DNA of 64,000 bases from Nocardia sputorum (GCF_027924405.1 NZ_AP026978.1:186001-250000), one strand, 5' to 3'. Counted from the first letter of the stretch, positions 8,322 to 17,093 are shown. Notes: a model not told the origin generated them from the sequence alone. Numbers and translations are program-made.

Positions 8322-8663
8322 TCAGTCGGATTGCACCTCGTGATCGGATTGCCCCTGGGACGACCCGTCCTCGGCAACGCTCCCGCTCGCGGAATCCCCG
8401 GTCGGCTTGCCCTCGCTAGCCTGGCCTTTTCCCTTCCCTTTCCCCTTACCCTTGCCTTTCCCTTTGCCCTTCCCCTTTTCTTCGCCGTCGTCGGTGTCGC
8501 TCGTGTCGGAGGGTTGCCCCTGCTCTTCGTCCTGTGCCAGATAAGTGACCGGCCCGCCGCCGATCGTCTCGCTCGTGGTTGGCTGCGCTACGAGTCCCAC
8601 GGTCAACGCGCCCGCGGCGACCGCCGCCGCCGTCACGACAGCCCGAACGGTGGTCTTTCCCAC
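8322..8663 (-). CDS. Small secreted protein with a (Lys-Gly)9 repeat
   Basis: Protein of 113 aa with a likely Sec signal peptide: basic start VGKTTVR, hydrophobic run to about residue 26. An acidic linker follows, then nine Lys-Gly dipeptides at residues 63-80, and a Ser/Gly/Asp-rich tail. GTG at 8663 is preceded by GGAGG at a seven-base spacing, which fixes the start. The long frame upstream of it is non-coding in character. I do not recognise a family. A polycationic stretch in an otherwise acidic exported protein suggests binding to cell-wall polymers or nucleic acid (inference only). Confidence 0.7.
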   Translation of the reverse strand: MGKTTVRAVVTAAAVAAGALTVGLVAQPTTSETIGGGPVTYLAQDEEQGQPSDTSDTDDGEEKGKGKGKGKGKGKGKGKGQASEGKPTGDSASGSVAEDGSSQGQSDHEVQSD

Positions 8664-9003
8664 TACCAAACCTCCCTGATGATCGGTTTCGTCGGTGGAG
8701 CAGCGCGAAGTTAGCACCGGGAAGGACGCTCGTCGCCGGGCTCGCCGCACGCGGACACCCTCGTGACGAGGCCGACATCCCGCTGTGACGACTTCCCGGA
8801 AGGTCCGGATGGTTCGCCGGGAATGCGGGTCAGCACCGCGGTTCGGCGCGTGGTCGGGAACCTCGATGCCGATCACGCTCAGCGGTGGCCGAGGCATGGG
8901 CCGCGTCCGGGCGGCCGGACTCGGGAGCCGATCGGCGATGAGTTCGCCTGTGGTTTCCCGTCTGTACCCACAGACCCGGTCAACCGCACCCGAGGAGAGC
9001 ATC
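8664..9003. other. Intergenic stretch, promoter region only
   Basis: These 340 bases separate two divergent genes. I see no convincing gene, repeat or hairpin. The plus-strand frame from 8785 is continuous with the reductase gene at 9004 but lacks coding character and a ribosome site. Confidence 0.5.
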
Positions 9004-9582
9004 ATGACCGCCACATACACCTTCGACGTCTTCTCCAGTCTCGACGGCTACGGCAGCGTCAGCGGCGGTGACTGGGGCGGCTACTGGGGCAAACAAGGCC
9101 CCGAACTGCTCGCTCACCGCCTCGCCTCGTACACCCCGGAGCAGCGGATGGTTCTCGGAGCGAACACGTATCGAGCGTTCGCACAGCTGCTGGCCTCGGG
9201 TACCGAGGAGTCGGTGCGTGACGCATGGGTCACCCGGATGAGGAACCTGCCTGCGACGGTGGTGTCGACCACCCTGGACGGTCCGCTCGACTGGCCGGAC
9301 GCCACCGTCGTGAGCGGTGACGCCGTCGACGTCGTCGCCCGGCTGAAGCAGGAGTCCGAGGTGCCGCTGCGGTCGCACGGGAGTCTGTCGATGAACCGGG
9401 CGCTGATGGCCGCGGGCTTGGTCGACCGCGTCCAGGTGACGCTGTTCCCGGTGATCACCGGTCGGACCGGTGCTGATCCGATCTTTCGAGGGGCGGCCGA
9501 CTTCGACCTCGAGCTGATCGAGAGCCGGACGCTCGACGGCAACATCCAAGAACTCGTCTACCGGCCCACCCTGCATGTCTGA
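9004..9582 (+). CDS. Dihydrofolate-reductase-fold (RibD C-terminal-like) reductase
   Basis: Protein of 192 aa from the RibD_C/DHFR-like superfamily, probably an NADPH-dependent reductase of unknown substrate. The typical start TATYTFDVFSSLDGYGS, the MVLGANTYRAF strand and the Pro-Val-(Ile/Leu)-Gly-turn FPVITGRTGADPIF near residue 155 are all visible. GAGGAG lies seven bases before the ATG. It belongs to the group often annotated simply as dihydrofolate reductase family protein; it is not the essential folA enzyme. No link to the steroid genes is seen. Confidence 0.8.
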   Translation: MTATYTFDVFSSLDGYGSVSGGDWGGYWGKQGPELLAHRLASYTPEQRMVLGANTYRAFAQLLASGTEESVRDAWVTRMRNLPATVVSTTLDGPLDWPDATVVSGDAVDVVARLKQESEVPLRSHGSLSMNRALMAAGLVDRVQVTLFPVITGRTGADPIFRGAADFDLELIESRTLDGNIQELVYRPTLHV

Positions 9583-9667
9583 GTCCGACTGCGGTTCGAC
9601 GTGGCCGCGAACCCGCGGCCGGGCACGATCCACAGCATGATGGTGGGATGGCCGAGCGGGTGAACGC

Positions 9668-10363
9668 ATGCGCACATTGCTGATACTGATCGTCGTGCTG
9701 GTGATCGCGCTGATCGTCGGCGACCGGATCGCGGTCGTGCTGGCGCAGAACGAGATCGGTCGCAAGATCGCCGCCGACTACGACCTCCCGCACCAACCGA
9801 GCGTCGACATCGGCGGTTTCCCGTTCCTCACCCAGGCCGCCGAGGGCAACTATCACGACATCGGTATCCGGATCGGCGACTGGAGCGGGCAGAACATCAC
9901 CGTCCACAACCTCGACATCACGATGACCGACGTATCGGCGCCGCTGACCGACGTACTCCACAACCGGACGTCGAACCTGATCGCGGCCACCGCGACGGCG
10001 ACGGCCGTGGTTCCCTACGACACCGTGCGGGATTTCGCGCCGTCGGGCGTGGAGTCGATCTCCAACGCCGAGGACGGGCTGCGCGTCACCGGGACATTCC
10101 TGGTGGATGGAATCCCGGTACCCGCGACGGTCGTCGTCGCCGTCGAGCCCACCGGCGAGGGCATTCGAGTCACGCCGGTTTCGGTCCAGCCCGCGGCCGG
10201 CGGACCGAGGATTCCCCTGGCGATGCTGCGCCGAAGCCTCACCTTCGTGGTGCCGTTACAGCGGCTGCCGCTCGGTGCGCAACTGACGGCGATCCGGCCG
10301 AGCGCCGATGGCCTCCAAGTGACCGCCGTGGCCCACGACGTGCGTTTCTCCGATCTGCCGTGA
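9668..10363 (+). CDS. LmeA-like (DUF2993) envelope protein
   Basis: Protein of 231 aa with one N-terminal hydrophobic helix (residues 3-20) followed by a beta-rich DUF2993 domain. The pattern DIGGFPFLTQAAEGNYHDIGIRI is typical of LmeA, the mycobacterial periplasmic lipid-binding factor needed for lipomannan elongation. It is likely anchored to, or exported across, the inner membrane. The assignment is at family level; Nocardia genomes carry several paralogues of this family. It converges on the FAD monooxygenase gene. Confidence 0.75.
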   Translation: MRTLLILIVVLVIALIVGDRIAVVLAQNEIGRKIAADYDLPHQPSVDIGGFPFLTQAAEGNYHDIGIRIGDWSGQNITVHNLDITMTDVSAPLTDVLHNRTSNLIAATATATAVVPYDTVRDFAPSGVESISNAEDGLRVTGTFLVDGIPVPATVVVAVEPTGEGIRVTPVSVQPAAGGPRIPLAMLRRSLTFVVPLQRLPLGAQLTAIRPSADGLQVTAVAHDVRFSDLP

Positions 10364-10410
10364 GCCGCGGCCGCCGGACGACACCGGCCCGGACCATTCT
10401 GGAGCTGTGC

Positions 10411-10444
10411 TTGCCGGGGTTTTCAGGATGTGAAGCCCCGGCAG
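10411..10444. terminator. Hairpin between convergent lmeA-like and monooxygenase genes
   Basis: Outer stem TGCCGGGG (10412-10419) with CCCCGGCA (10436-10443), extended inward by TTCA/TGAA. It lies between two stop codons. Confidence 0.5.
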
Positions 10445-10460
10445 GCGGCCGGTAGCAAGG

Positions 10461-12014
10461 TCAATCGCCGACCGGGATCGTCGTCGCCGCGGGTGCGCCG
10501 AACCAGGACGACAACGCCGCTCGCAGGCCCTCCTCGGCGGTGTCTGCGGGTTCGTCGATGGTCGCGGCCCAGGCGATGTGGCCATCCGGGCGGATGAGGA
10601 TGGCGTCGGCCGGACGGTTCTCGGCTTCGCCGGTGCGGATGTCGATGCGGTGCTGCCAGTCTCGGGCGGTAGCGCGCAGATCCGCGCGGTCGGCGAGGTC
10701 GAGCAGGATGGGTCGCGCGGCGTGCATGAGTTCGGCGACGGCGGTGGTCCCGGCGTCGGTGTGCAGGGTGAGGTCGGACACGAAGGTTCCCGTCAAGGGG
10801 TGACCATTCGGGTTGGGTAGCTGATAGCGGATATCGGCACCGGCAATGAGGGCTCCCATGCGCCGCAGAGGCTGTTCGTCGGTGAGAAGTTCCTGGAAGA
10901 CCTCTCGCAGTGCTTCGGCGGCCGGGTCGTGCCCGCGCCGCAGCGCGACCTGTGCCCGGGTGTGCAGCATGGTGCGCGCCCCGGCGAGGTGACGTTCGTC
11001 GTGGTAGGTGTCCAGCAGGCCGCCGGGCGCCCACCCGTGGACGTCGGCGGCCAGCTTCCAGGCCAGGTTGACCGCATCGAGCAGACCGGCGTTGAGGGCC
11101 ACGCCCGTGGCGGGAAACAGATGGGCCGCATCACCGGCGAGGAGGACCCGGCCGGCGCGATAGCGTTCGGCGTGGCGGGCCTTGAAGGTGAAGCGCGACA
11201 GCCGAAATGTCTCCGTCACAGGAAGATCCGCGCCCAGCACGCGCCGGATGCTATCCCGCAGTTCGGTCACGGTCATCGGCGCGTCGTCGTCGTATTCGAC
11301 GGTCTCGTCCTCGATCGTGTAGACGGACAGCACGTCCGACGCGGGCGAAACACCCATCCCGAACAGACCGCGGTCCGTGCGCGTGAAACCCGCGCGGATG
11401 GCTCCGAACCCGGGAACATCCAGGTCGCCGTTGTCGAGCCGGGTCACCGAATCGGGCACGGTGATCTGGGCCAGCCGATTCACCTCCGGATACACCGTGC
11501 CGGGAAACGGAATCCCGGCCAGGTCACGAACCCGGCTGCGCGCACCGTCGCAGCCCACCAGATAGCGGGCGGTCACCCGGTATAGCCCGTCCGGCCCGTC
11601 GACCTCCGCGGTGACCGCGTCGGCGTCCTGCCGCACATCCAGCACCTGGTGTCCGCGACGGATATCGACGCCGAGTTCGCCGGCGCGCTCGCCGAGCAGT
11701 CGCTCGAGCCGCTGTTGCGGCAGCGGCAGGGCGTGCATCGGGGATTCGACCAGCTGGGTGAGGTCCACATGCACACCGCCGAACGGGAACCGCGGAGCCG
11801 GAATCGGATCGGTGCAGGCCGCTGCGAACCGATCGAGCAAACCTCGGTAGCGCAACAGCTCCAGAATCTGCCCGCCGATTCCACCGGCCTTCGGGGTGTC
11901 GCGCGGCTGCGGCTGCCGCTCCAACACCAGCGGCCGCACTCCGGCCAAGCGCAGCTCGGCGGCCAGCATCAGGCCGGTGGGGCCCGCGCCCACGATGATC
12001 ACGTCGGTACGCAT
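10461..12014 (-). CDS. FAD-dependent aromatic monooxygenase
   Basis: Class A flavoprotein hydroxylase of 517 aa (PheA/RdmE/MhpA-like). The FAD/NADPH signatures are in order: GXGXXG in VIIVGAGPTGLMLA (residues 5-18), the DG motif in GCDGARSRVRD, and the GD motif in VLLAGDAAHLFP with GVALNAGLLDAVNLAWKL. A thioredoxin-like C-terminal domain is suggested by length and by the ILIRPDGHIAWAA segment. GGAG lies five bases before the ATG at 12014. Substrate unknown. It is transcribed leftward, downstream of a DHFR-fold gene, but 250 bases separate the two. Confidence 0.85.
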   Translation of the reverse strand: MRTDVIIVGAGPTGLMLAAELRLAGVRPLVLERQPQPRDTPKAGGIGGQILELLRYRGLLDRFAAACTDPIPAPRFPFGGVHVDLTQLVESPMHALPLPQQRLERLLGERAGELGVDIRRGHQVLDVRQDADAVTAEVDGPDGLYRVTARYLVGCDGARSRVRDLAGIPFPGTVYPEVNRLAQITVPDSVTRLDNGDLDVPGFGAIRAGFTRTDRGLFGMGVSPASDVLSVYTIEDETVEYDDDAPMTVTELRDSIRRVLGADLPVTETFRLSRFTFKARHAERYRAGRVLLAGDAAHLFPATGVALNAGLLDAVNLAWKLAADVHGWAPGGLLDTYHDERHLAGARTMLHTRAQVALRRGHDPAAEALREVFQELLTDEQPLRRMGALIAGADIRYQLPNPNGHPLTGTFVSDLTLHTDAGTTAVAELMHAARPILLDLADRADLRATARDWQHRIDIRTGEAENRPADAILIRPDGHIAWAATIDEPADTAEEGLRAALSSWFGAPAATTIPVGD

Positions 12015-12082
12015 TGCTACTCCATTCCGGCCGATCCCGGCCGTGGCGAACGATTGACGGAACCCCAGGTCACCGAAGGGCG

Positions 12083-12211
12083 CTACCGCGCCCCGTACCT
12101 GCCGTGCCGGGACCACCCGCCCTTGGAGTTGGGGACCGTGCGCGGAGGCACGGGGCGAGTCACGAAGCGCTGGTTGCTCTGGCTCGGGAAGGTGCTGCGT
12201 TGCTTTCGCAT
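12083..12211 (-). CDS. Possible 42-aa basic peptide
   Basis: A short frame with ATG at 12211 has an AAAGGCGG ribosome site seven bases upstream. The peptide is Arg/Ser/Pro-rich, and the string TVPNSKGGWS resembles the start of DUF2188 proteins, whose body is missing. It lies between the DHFR-fold gene and the monooxygenase gene on the same strand. It may be a real small protein or a decayed fragment. Confidence 0.35.
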   Translation of the reverse strand: MRKQRSTFPSQSNQRFVTRPVPPRTVPNSKGGWSRHGRYGAR

Positions 12212-12270
12212 ATCGGTACCGCCTTTCGAAAACTCGTGAAGTGCCGGAACGCCGGCGGGTTTGCGCCGGA

Positions 12271-12846
12271 TCAGGCGCGATCGAACCAAGTGATCTGCGC
12301 GCCGCTGCTGAAGAATTCGCGCTGGGTGACCTTGAATTGCGTCGGCTGGAAATTGCCGGTGAAGAGCCCGATGCCGTCGCCCGCGATCACGGGATAGCTT
12401 TTGATGATCAGCTCGTCGACCTCGCCGAGCAGCTGACCGGCCAGATTGCCGCCGCCGCAGAGCCAGATATCCAGGCCCGCTTCCTTCTTCAGTCGCCGGA
12501 CCAGCTGCACCGGATCGGTGTCGACGATCTCCACCTGCGGATTGTCCACCGGTGCGAGGGTGCTGGAGAAGACGTACTGCTTCAAGTGGTTGTACGGGCT
12601 GGTGGCACCCTGCGCGAGGCCCGGCTCGTAGGCGCCGCGGCCCATGAGCACGGTGTCCAAGGTCTTGTTGGGCGTGTCGAGGGCCATGCCGACGGACTCG
12701 CGGATCTGCGTCGGCACCGTCTCCGGATAGCGCGGATTGATCCACGCCATCATGTCCGCACTGATCGGATAGAAGTCGTATTCCCCCTGCGGACCTGCGA
12801 TGTAGCCGTCGAGGGAGACCGCAGCGTAGTAGACAAGCTTTCGCAT
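12271..12846 (-). CDS. Dihydrofolate-reductase-fold reductase under TetR control
   Basis: Protein of 191 aa in the RibD_C/YwjB-like group. It starts MRKLVYYAAVSLDGYIAGP and has TVLMGRGAYEPG, DIWLCGGGNLAGQLL (the NADPH-binding glycine turn) and YPVIAGDGIGLF. It is a different subfamily from the 9004 gene. The promoter region is shared with a divergent TetR gene and carries two copies of a repeat that overlaps both starts, so this gene is probably the regulator's target. Substrate unknown; small reductases under TetR control often deal with toxic carbonyl or quinone compounds (inference). Confidence 0.82.
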   Translation of the reverse strand: MRKLVYYAAVSLDGYIAGPQGEYDFYPISADMMAWINPRYPETVPTQIRESVGMALDTPNKTLDTVLMGRGAYEPGLAQGATSPYNHLKQYVFSSTLAPVDNPQVEIVDTDPVQLVRRLKKEAGLDIWLCGGGNLAGQLLGEVDELIIKSYPVIAGDGIGLFTGNFQPTQFKVTQREFFSSGAQITWFDRA

Positions 12847-12862
12847 CTTGACCGCCTCAAGT

Positions 12863-12911
12863 GTAGTACTCTGAATGAAGTGATTTGAACCGTAGTACTA
12901 CGAATGGAGTG
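12863..12911. promoter_or_regulatory. Two direct copies of a TetR operator
   Basis: GTAGTACTNNGAATGNAGTG occurs at 12863-12882 and again at 12892-12911, a period of 29 bases. The second copy contains the perfect 10-bp palindrome GTAGTACTAC. The first copy ends 17 bases from the reductase start and the second overlaps the start region of the TetR gene, fitting control of both divergent genes. Confidence 0.65.
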
Positions 12912-12918
12912 GTGTCAA

Positions 12919-13512
12919 GTGGTGCGCACGAATCCGGAACGCCGTCAGGCTCTGCTGGATGCATCGATCGAGGTCCTGGCCCGCGACGGGGCTCGCGGCC
13001 TGACTTTCCGGGCGGTCGATCAGGAGGCGGGAGTGCCCGCCGGAACCGCCTCGAACTACTTCCCCAACCGGGATGCACTGCTCGTCCAGGTCGGGCACCG
13101 CTATTACGAGCGACTGATCCCCAGCGACGACGCCATGGCGAAATCGCGCGGGCCGCAAACCCGCGAGAGCATGACCGAACTCATGACCGAGGTGGTCGAG
13201 CGGGTCTCTCATTTCCGCACCGGCTATCTCGCGATCCTCGAACTGCGACTGGAGGCCACCCGGCGTCCCGAACTGCAGGCACTGCTCACCGAGCGAGTAC
13301 GCGCGGATCTGGACTTCAATATCGCCAACTATCGGGAGTCCGAGCTGCCCGGTGACGAGGACGCCGTGGTGCTGCTCTATCTCGCCCTGAACTGGCTCAT
13401 CCTCGAACGACTCACCCTGCCGGGCATTTTCGACGAGCAGCGCGCCGCCGAACTGGTGCGGACGATCGTGGAGCGCGCGATACCCGCCACCACCCGGGTC
13501 GCCAACTCTTGA
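12919..13512 (+). CDS. TetR-family regulator
   Basis: TetR-type repressor of about 197 aa. The helix-turn-helix is LTFRAVDQEAGVPAGTASNYF (about residues 27-47), followed by an all-helical ligand domain. An in-frame ATG at 12904 lies within the operator repeat. GTG at 12919, with GGAG about ten bases before, is my choice, but either is possible. Divergent from the DHFR-fold gene and most likely its repressor. Ligand unknown. Confidence 0.82.
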   Translation: MVRTNPERRQALLDASIEVLARDGARGLTFRAVDQEAGVPAGTASNYFPNRDALLVQVGHRYYERLIPSDDAMAKSRGPQTRESMTELMTEVVERVSHFRTGYLAILELRLEATRRPELQALLTERVRADLDFNIANYRESELPGDEDAVVLLYLALNWLILERLTLPGIFDEQRAAELVRTIVERAIPATTRVANS

Positions 13513-13544
13513 CGCGGGCGGCCGGCTGCCTCTGAGCGCTGTCG

Positions 13545-13997
13545 CTAGTCGACGGTGTAGGTGCCGATGAGCTGGCCGTCGCCGAGGCTCGCGTCGACGA
13601 TCGCGGTTCTCGCGTCGTTCGGTGCGGTTCGCGAGTCCACCGGTACCGGGCGGGAGAGCGCGTACAGGATGAATCGGTAGTGGTGGACACCCGTGCCCGC
13701 GGGTGGGCACGGGCCGAAGTATTCGGCTTTGTCGGCGCTGTTCAGGCTCACCACCCCGCCCGGGGGCGTCTGCCCCTCCTCGGTGGACGTGGTGGTCGGC
13801 GGGATATTGCTGACAACCCAGTGGGTGAACAGGCCGCTGGGAGCGTCTGGGTCGTCCACGATCAGGGCGAGGGCGGTGGCTTGCTCGGGGGCGGTCCATG
13901 TCAGGGGCGGCGGAACGTTCCTGCCGTGGCAGGTGTAGACCGCCGGAATCGGGTCGCCATGGTTGAAAGCGCTACTACGCACGGAGATCTCGGTCAT
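13545..13997 (-). CDS. YbhB/YbcL-type PEBP (Raf kinase inhibitor-like) protein
   Basis: Phosphatidylethanolamine-binding protein family member of 150 aa. The DDPDAPSG and THWVV pair and the conserved HHYRFILYAL segment form the anion-binding pocket of the family. The NIPPTTT turn is also present. GGAGG lies five bases before the ATG. Bacterial members have no agreed function. It is a single gene whose 3' end faces the tetR gene. Confidence 0.88.
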   Translation of the reverse strand: MTEISVRSSAFNHGDPIPAVYTCHGRNVPPPLTWTAPEQATALALIVDDPDAPSGLFTHWVVSNIPPTTTSTEEGQTPPGGVVSLNSADKAEYFGPCPPAGTGVHHYRFILYALSRPVPVDSRTAPNDARTAIVDASLGDGQLIGTYTVD

Positions 13998-14306
13998 CGC
14001 GGCCTCCGCTCGGGTCGAGGGATAGTGGTCGAGTCCAGCGATTCGCCTGTGCCGGTCCGTGTGGACGAGCCCGGCGCACTGCGAAGGGCGAATACCGGGC
14101 GAACTCGATATGTCGTTATCAGACCAGCGTAAGGCGACTGCTGCCGATCGACCAGATTTGGAGGCGAACGCACGGTTATCGGCGGTTCCGATGCGGCTCA
14201 GGATCGCCTGCACGCCGGCGGCTGTCGTTTCGCAGCCGGGATGGGCGCGTGATCGGTGACCACAGCACGTCTGCCGCCCGCGCGGGTCCACTGCTGCGAT
14301 GTGGAA
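13998..14306. other. Intergenic stretch without a supported gene
   Basis: The roughly 300 bases between the PEBP gene and the ipdC terminator hold several short frames with poor composition. I see no repeat or motif beyond the hairpin at 14307. Confidence 0.5.
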
Positions 14307-14336
14307 GGACGGCGGCCGCCCTCGCAGCCGCCGTCC
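14307..14336 (-). terminator. Terminator of the echA20-ipdABC operon
   Basis: Perfect 10-bp stem (arm GGACGGCGGC, 14307-14316 with 14327-14336) around a 10-base loop, 20 bases beyond the ipdC stop. Confidence 0.65.
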
Positions 14337-14356
14337 GGTGTGACCGCGTCCGGCGT

Positions 14357-15451
14357 TCAGTCCGACCCGGTAGCGGCCGACTGCTTGTCCGCGGTGAGCT
14401 TTGCGATCGTCTCGATCCGCCCCACCGCGTCCGTGACGATCCGATCGATCAACTCCGCGCACGTGGGCAGATCATCGATGATCCCGGTGACCTGCCCCGC
14501 GGCGAGCACGCCCGCCTCGGTGTTGCCCTCGACCAATCCGGCGCGCAGCAGCATCGGCGTGTTCGCGGCCATCACCACCTGGGACCAGGTGAGGTCCTTG
14601 GTCTTTCGCATGGCCAGGCCGTCACGGATCATGGTGGACCACTTCATGCCCGTCATGCTCTTGAACCGAGCCGCGTTGCCCACCGCGGCGGTGAGCCCGC
14701 GCCAGCGGCCCGAATGTTCCAGCCGCTGCACCAGTTCGGTGTTCAGCACGCGATGCGGCATGCCGTCGACCTTGAGCGACACCACCGTGTCCTGGAGCTG
14801 TCGCCGCAGGTACTCCTGCTTGACGGCGTCCGGAACGGTGCTCTCCTGGGTGAGCAGGAACCGGGTGCCCATGGCGACGCCCGCCGCGCCGTAGGCCAGG
14901 GCGGCGGCCAGGCCGCGCCCGTCGAAGAATCCGCCTGCCGCGACCACGGGAATGTCCACCGCGTCCAGCACGGAGGGCAGCAGCAGGGTGGTGGCCACCG
15001 GGCCGGTGTGCCCGCCGCCCTCGCCGCCCTGCACGATCACCGCGTCGGCGCCCCAGGACGCCACTTTGACCGCGTGCTTGGCAGCGCCGATCGACGGGAT
15101 CACCACCACGCCCGCGTCCTTCAACTTCGCGATCAGGTCCTGCTTGGGGGCGAGCGCGAACGACGCGACCGCCACCTTCTCCCGGATCAGCAGATCGATC
15201 CGCTCGGGGGCGTCCGCCGCATCGGCGCGAATGTTCACGCCGAAGGGTTTCGCGGTGTGCGATTTGGTCTTCGCGATGGCCGCCTCGAGCTCGGCGAACG
15301 TCATGGTGGCGGAGGCCAGGATGCCGAGTCCGCCCGCCTCGGCGGTGGCCGAGACCAGGCTCGGGCCGGCGACCCAGCCCATACCGGTCTGCACGATCGG
15401 GTGTTCGATGCCGACCAGATCGGTCAGCGCGGTGCGCAGGCGCGGGCTCAT
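14357..15451 (-). CDS. ipdC: IpdC, FMN-dependent oxidoreductase of ring D processing
   Basis: Nitronate-monooxygenase/2-nitropropane-dioxygenase-fold flavoprotein of 364 aa, orthologous to Rv3553. IpdC introduces the double bond that prepares the 5-oxo-indane-carboxyl-CoA intermediate for ring D hydrolysis by EchA20. The start PIVQTGMGWVAGP, the phosphate-binding QGGEGGGHTGPV and VAAGGFFDGRGLAAALAYGA with MGTRFL are clear. The ATG overlaps the ipdB stop by four bases (ATGA). It is last in the KstR2-regulated leftward operon. Confidence 0.92.
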   Translation of the reverse strand: MSPRLRTALTDLVGIEHPIVQTGMGWVAGPSLVSATAEAGGLGILASATMTFAELEAAIAKTKSHTAKPFGVNIRADAADAPERIDLLIREKVAVASFALAPKQDLIAKLKDAGVVVIPSIGAAKHAVKVASWGADAVIVQGGEGGGHTGPVATTLLLPSVLDAVDIPVVAAGGFFDGRGLAAALAYGAAGVAMGTRFLLTQESTVPDAVKQEYLRRQLQDTVVSLKVDGMPHRVLNTELVQRLEHSGRWRGLTAAVGNAARFKSMTGMKWSTMIRDGLAMRKTKDLTWSQVVMAANTPMLLRAGLVEGNTEAGVLAAGQVTGIIDDLPTCAELIDRIVTDAVGRIETIAKLTADKQSAATGSD

Positions 15452-16206
15452 GACGGTACCTCGGTTTCGCGAATCCTCTTGGGGTCGAGTACCTCCCGGA
15501 TCAGCCGCAGCTCCTCGGCGGTGGGCTGCCGCGTCTCGCCCGCCTCGGCGAGACCTGCGATCCCGAACGAGGTGTTCGCGGCGACCTCGTCGGCGGTGAC
15601 GCCGGGATGGAGGCTGCGGGCGCGCATGGTGTGGCCGGGGCCGTCGAAATCGAAGACGCCCAAGTTGGTCACCACGCGATGCAGGTGGTGGAAGCGGTAG
15701 GCCGGGTTGGCCGAGTCGACCTTGTCGTATCCCACGCCGGAGACGATGTCGACCCGGTCGGTGAACACACGCTTCGTGTGCCGCGCGACCCAGTAGCTGG
15801 TGGCGTGGTTGATCGTGTTGCCCGGCGCGCCACGCACACCGAACATCTGGCGGGTGGGCCGCTGCAACGATCCGAACGCCGAAAGGTTCTGATTGCCGAA
15901 CCGGTCGATCTGGTTGGCCCCCATCACCACGTGCCGCCGTCCGGACGCCACGACGTCGAAGACTCTCCGGAACGGAATCCAGCCTTCGATGGGCGCTTTG
16001 CCACCCAGCGGGGGAGTCTCGGCGAACAGCAACGCCTCACCGTCGGACAGCAGCAGATCGGGTTCGGTGGTGAGTTTGGCCAGGCGCGCTCCGATGATCG
16101 ACATCGGTGCCATGGGGCTGGCCATGATTTCCCCGGCGCCGCTGAAGATCTCCGCGCAGGCGACGGCGCAGATCTCGGCGCGGGTGACGGTTTCGATGCT
16201 GGTCAT
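15448..16206 (-). CDS. ipdB: IpdB, beta subunit of the ring C hydrolase IpdAB
   Basis: CoA-transferase-family subunit of 252 aa, orthologous to Rv3552. With IpdA it forms a heterotetramer that hydrolyses ring C of COCHEA-CoA instead of transferring CoA. Visible family segments are SPMAPMSIIGARLAKL, MGANQIDRFGNQNLSAFG and GVRGAPGNTINHATSYWV. The start overlaps the ipdA stop by one base (TGATG) and the stop overlaps the ipdC start by four bases, so the three subunits are made in step. Confidence 0.93.
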   Translation of the reverse strand: MTSIETVTRAEICAVACAEIFSGAGEIMASPMAPMSIIGARLAKLTTEPDLLLSDGEALLFAETPPLGGKAPIEGWIPFRRVFDVVASGRRHVVMGANQIDRFGNQNLSAFGSLQRPTRQMFGVRGAPGNTINHATSYWVARHTKRVFTDRVDIVSGVGYDKVDSANPAYRFHHLHRVVTNLGVFDFDGPGHTMRARSLHPGVTADEVAANTSFGIAGLAEAGETRQPTAEELRLIREVLDPKRIRETEVPS

Positions 16207-17081
16207 CACGCCTCCTCGGCGAATCGGCGGACGGCGGCCTGGTACTGCTCCTCCGAGCCGGTCAGATAGGTGTCGACGAACAGCTGCCACGCCTCCGGCG
16301 TCTTCGCGGATTCGACGTAGTGCTTCTGGAACTTCTCGTCCCGGCCGTAGTCGTCGGCGGCCAGGGTGAAGTGCGCGCCGCCCGGGGCCTCGACCACGCC
16401 GTCCACCATCATGCGGTTGAGCAACAGCGATTGCAGGGGAACGGTTTTCACCAGCTCGTCGGTCTCCACCACGCGCTCGACCGAGACGTAGCGGCGCTGC
16501 GCCGCCAGGCAGAACAGATCGTCGAAGTACGGATCGACGCCGGTGTAGGCCGCGTTGCCGTGCTGGTCGCCGAGGTTCAGGTGCACCAGCGCCGCGTCCA
16601 GATTCAGCGCGGGCATGGCGATCAGGGTCTCGGGCGTGCCGTCGACGGGATAGGGCGATTCGACCGTCTTCAGCTCGCCCTCCCAGAAGTTCGGCACATC
16701 GGAGCCGAGCCCGGCGCGAATCGGCAGGAACGGCAGTCGCGCCGCCGCCGCCTCCAGGCCGCACTTGAGCATGCCCTCGTCCATCTCGCGGGCGGCCAGC
16801 GTGCCGGAGGTGCGCGCCTCGGCGAACCACGGGTCGTAGAACGGCGCCGAATCCAGCGACACGAAGCCGTAGTACGCCTTGCGCACCTTGCCCGCCGAGC
16901 ACAGCAGCCCGAGATCCGGCCCGCCATAGCTGACCACGGTCAGATCCGTGATGTCCGAACGGAGGATGGCTCGCACCAGCGCCATCGGCTTGCGCCGCGA
17001 CCCCCAGCCGCCGATGCCGATCGTCATCCCGCTGCGCAGCTCGCCGACGACCTCGTCGAGCGACATCCGCTTGTCTCGCAT
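16206..17081 (-). CDS. ipdA: IpdA, alpha subunit of the ring C hydrolase IpdAB
   Basis: CoA-transferase family alpha subunit of 291 aa, orthologous to Rv3551. The glycine-rich CoA loop GMTIGIGGWGSRRKP near residue 20 and the segments VVSYGGPDLGLL and HLNLGDQHGNAAYTG are typical. GAGGAA lies six bases before the ATG (agAGGAActtccATG). It starts 12 bases after the echA20 stop. Loss of this protein in pathogens blocks growth on cholesterol at the ring C stage (known for Mycobacterium and Rhodococcus). Confidence 0.93.
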   Translation of the reverse strand: MRDKRMSLDEVVGELRSGMTIGIGGWGSRRKPMALVRAILRSDITDLTVVSYGGPDLGLLCSAGKVRKAYYGFVSLDSAPFYDPWFAEARTSGTLAAREMDEGMLKCGLEAAAARLPFLPIRAGLGSDVPNFWEGELKTVESPYPVDGTPETLIAMPALNLDAALVHLNLGDQHGNAAYTGVDPYFDDLFCLAAQRRYVSVERVVETDELVKTVPLQSLLLNRMMVDGVVEAPGGAHFTLAADDYGRDEKFQKHYVESAKTPEAWQLFVDTYLTGSEEQYQAAVRRFAEEA

Positions 17082-17093
17082 GGAAGTTCCTCT

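Noticed and set aside
8785..9003. N-terminal extension of the DHFR-fold gene at 9004
   Set aside because: The extension is Arg-rich with no domain match, and a good ribosome site precedes the ATG at 9004, where the family's usual N-terminus begins.
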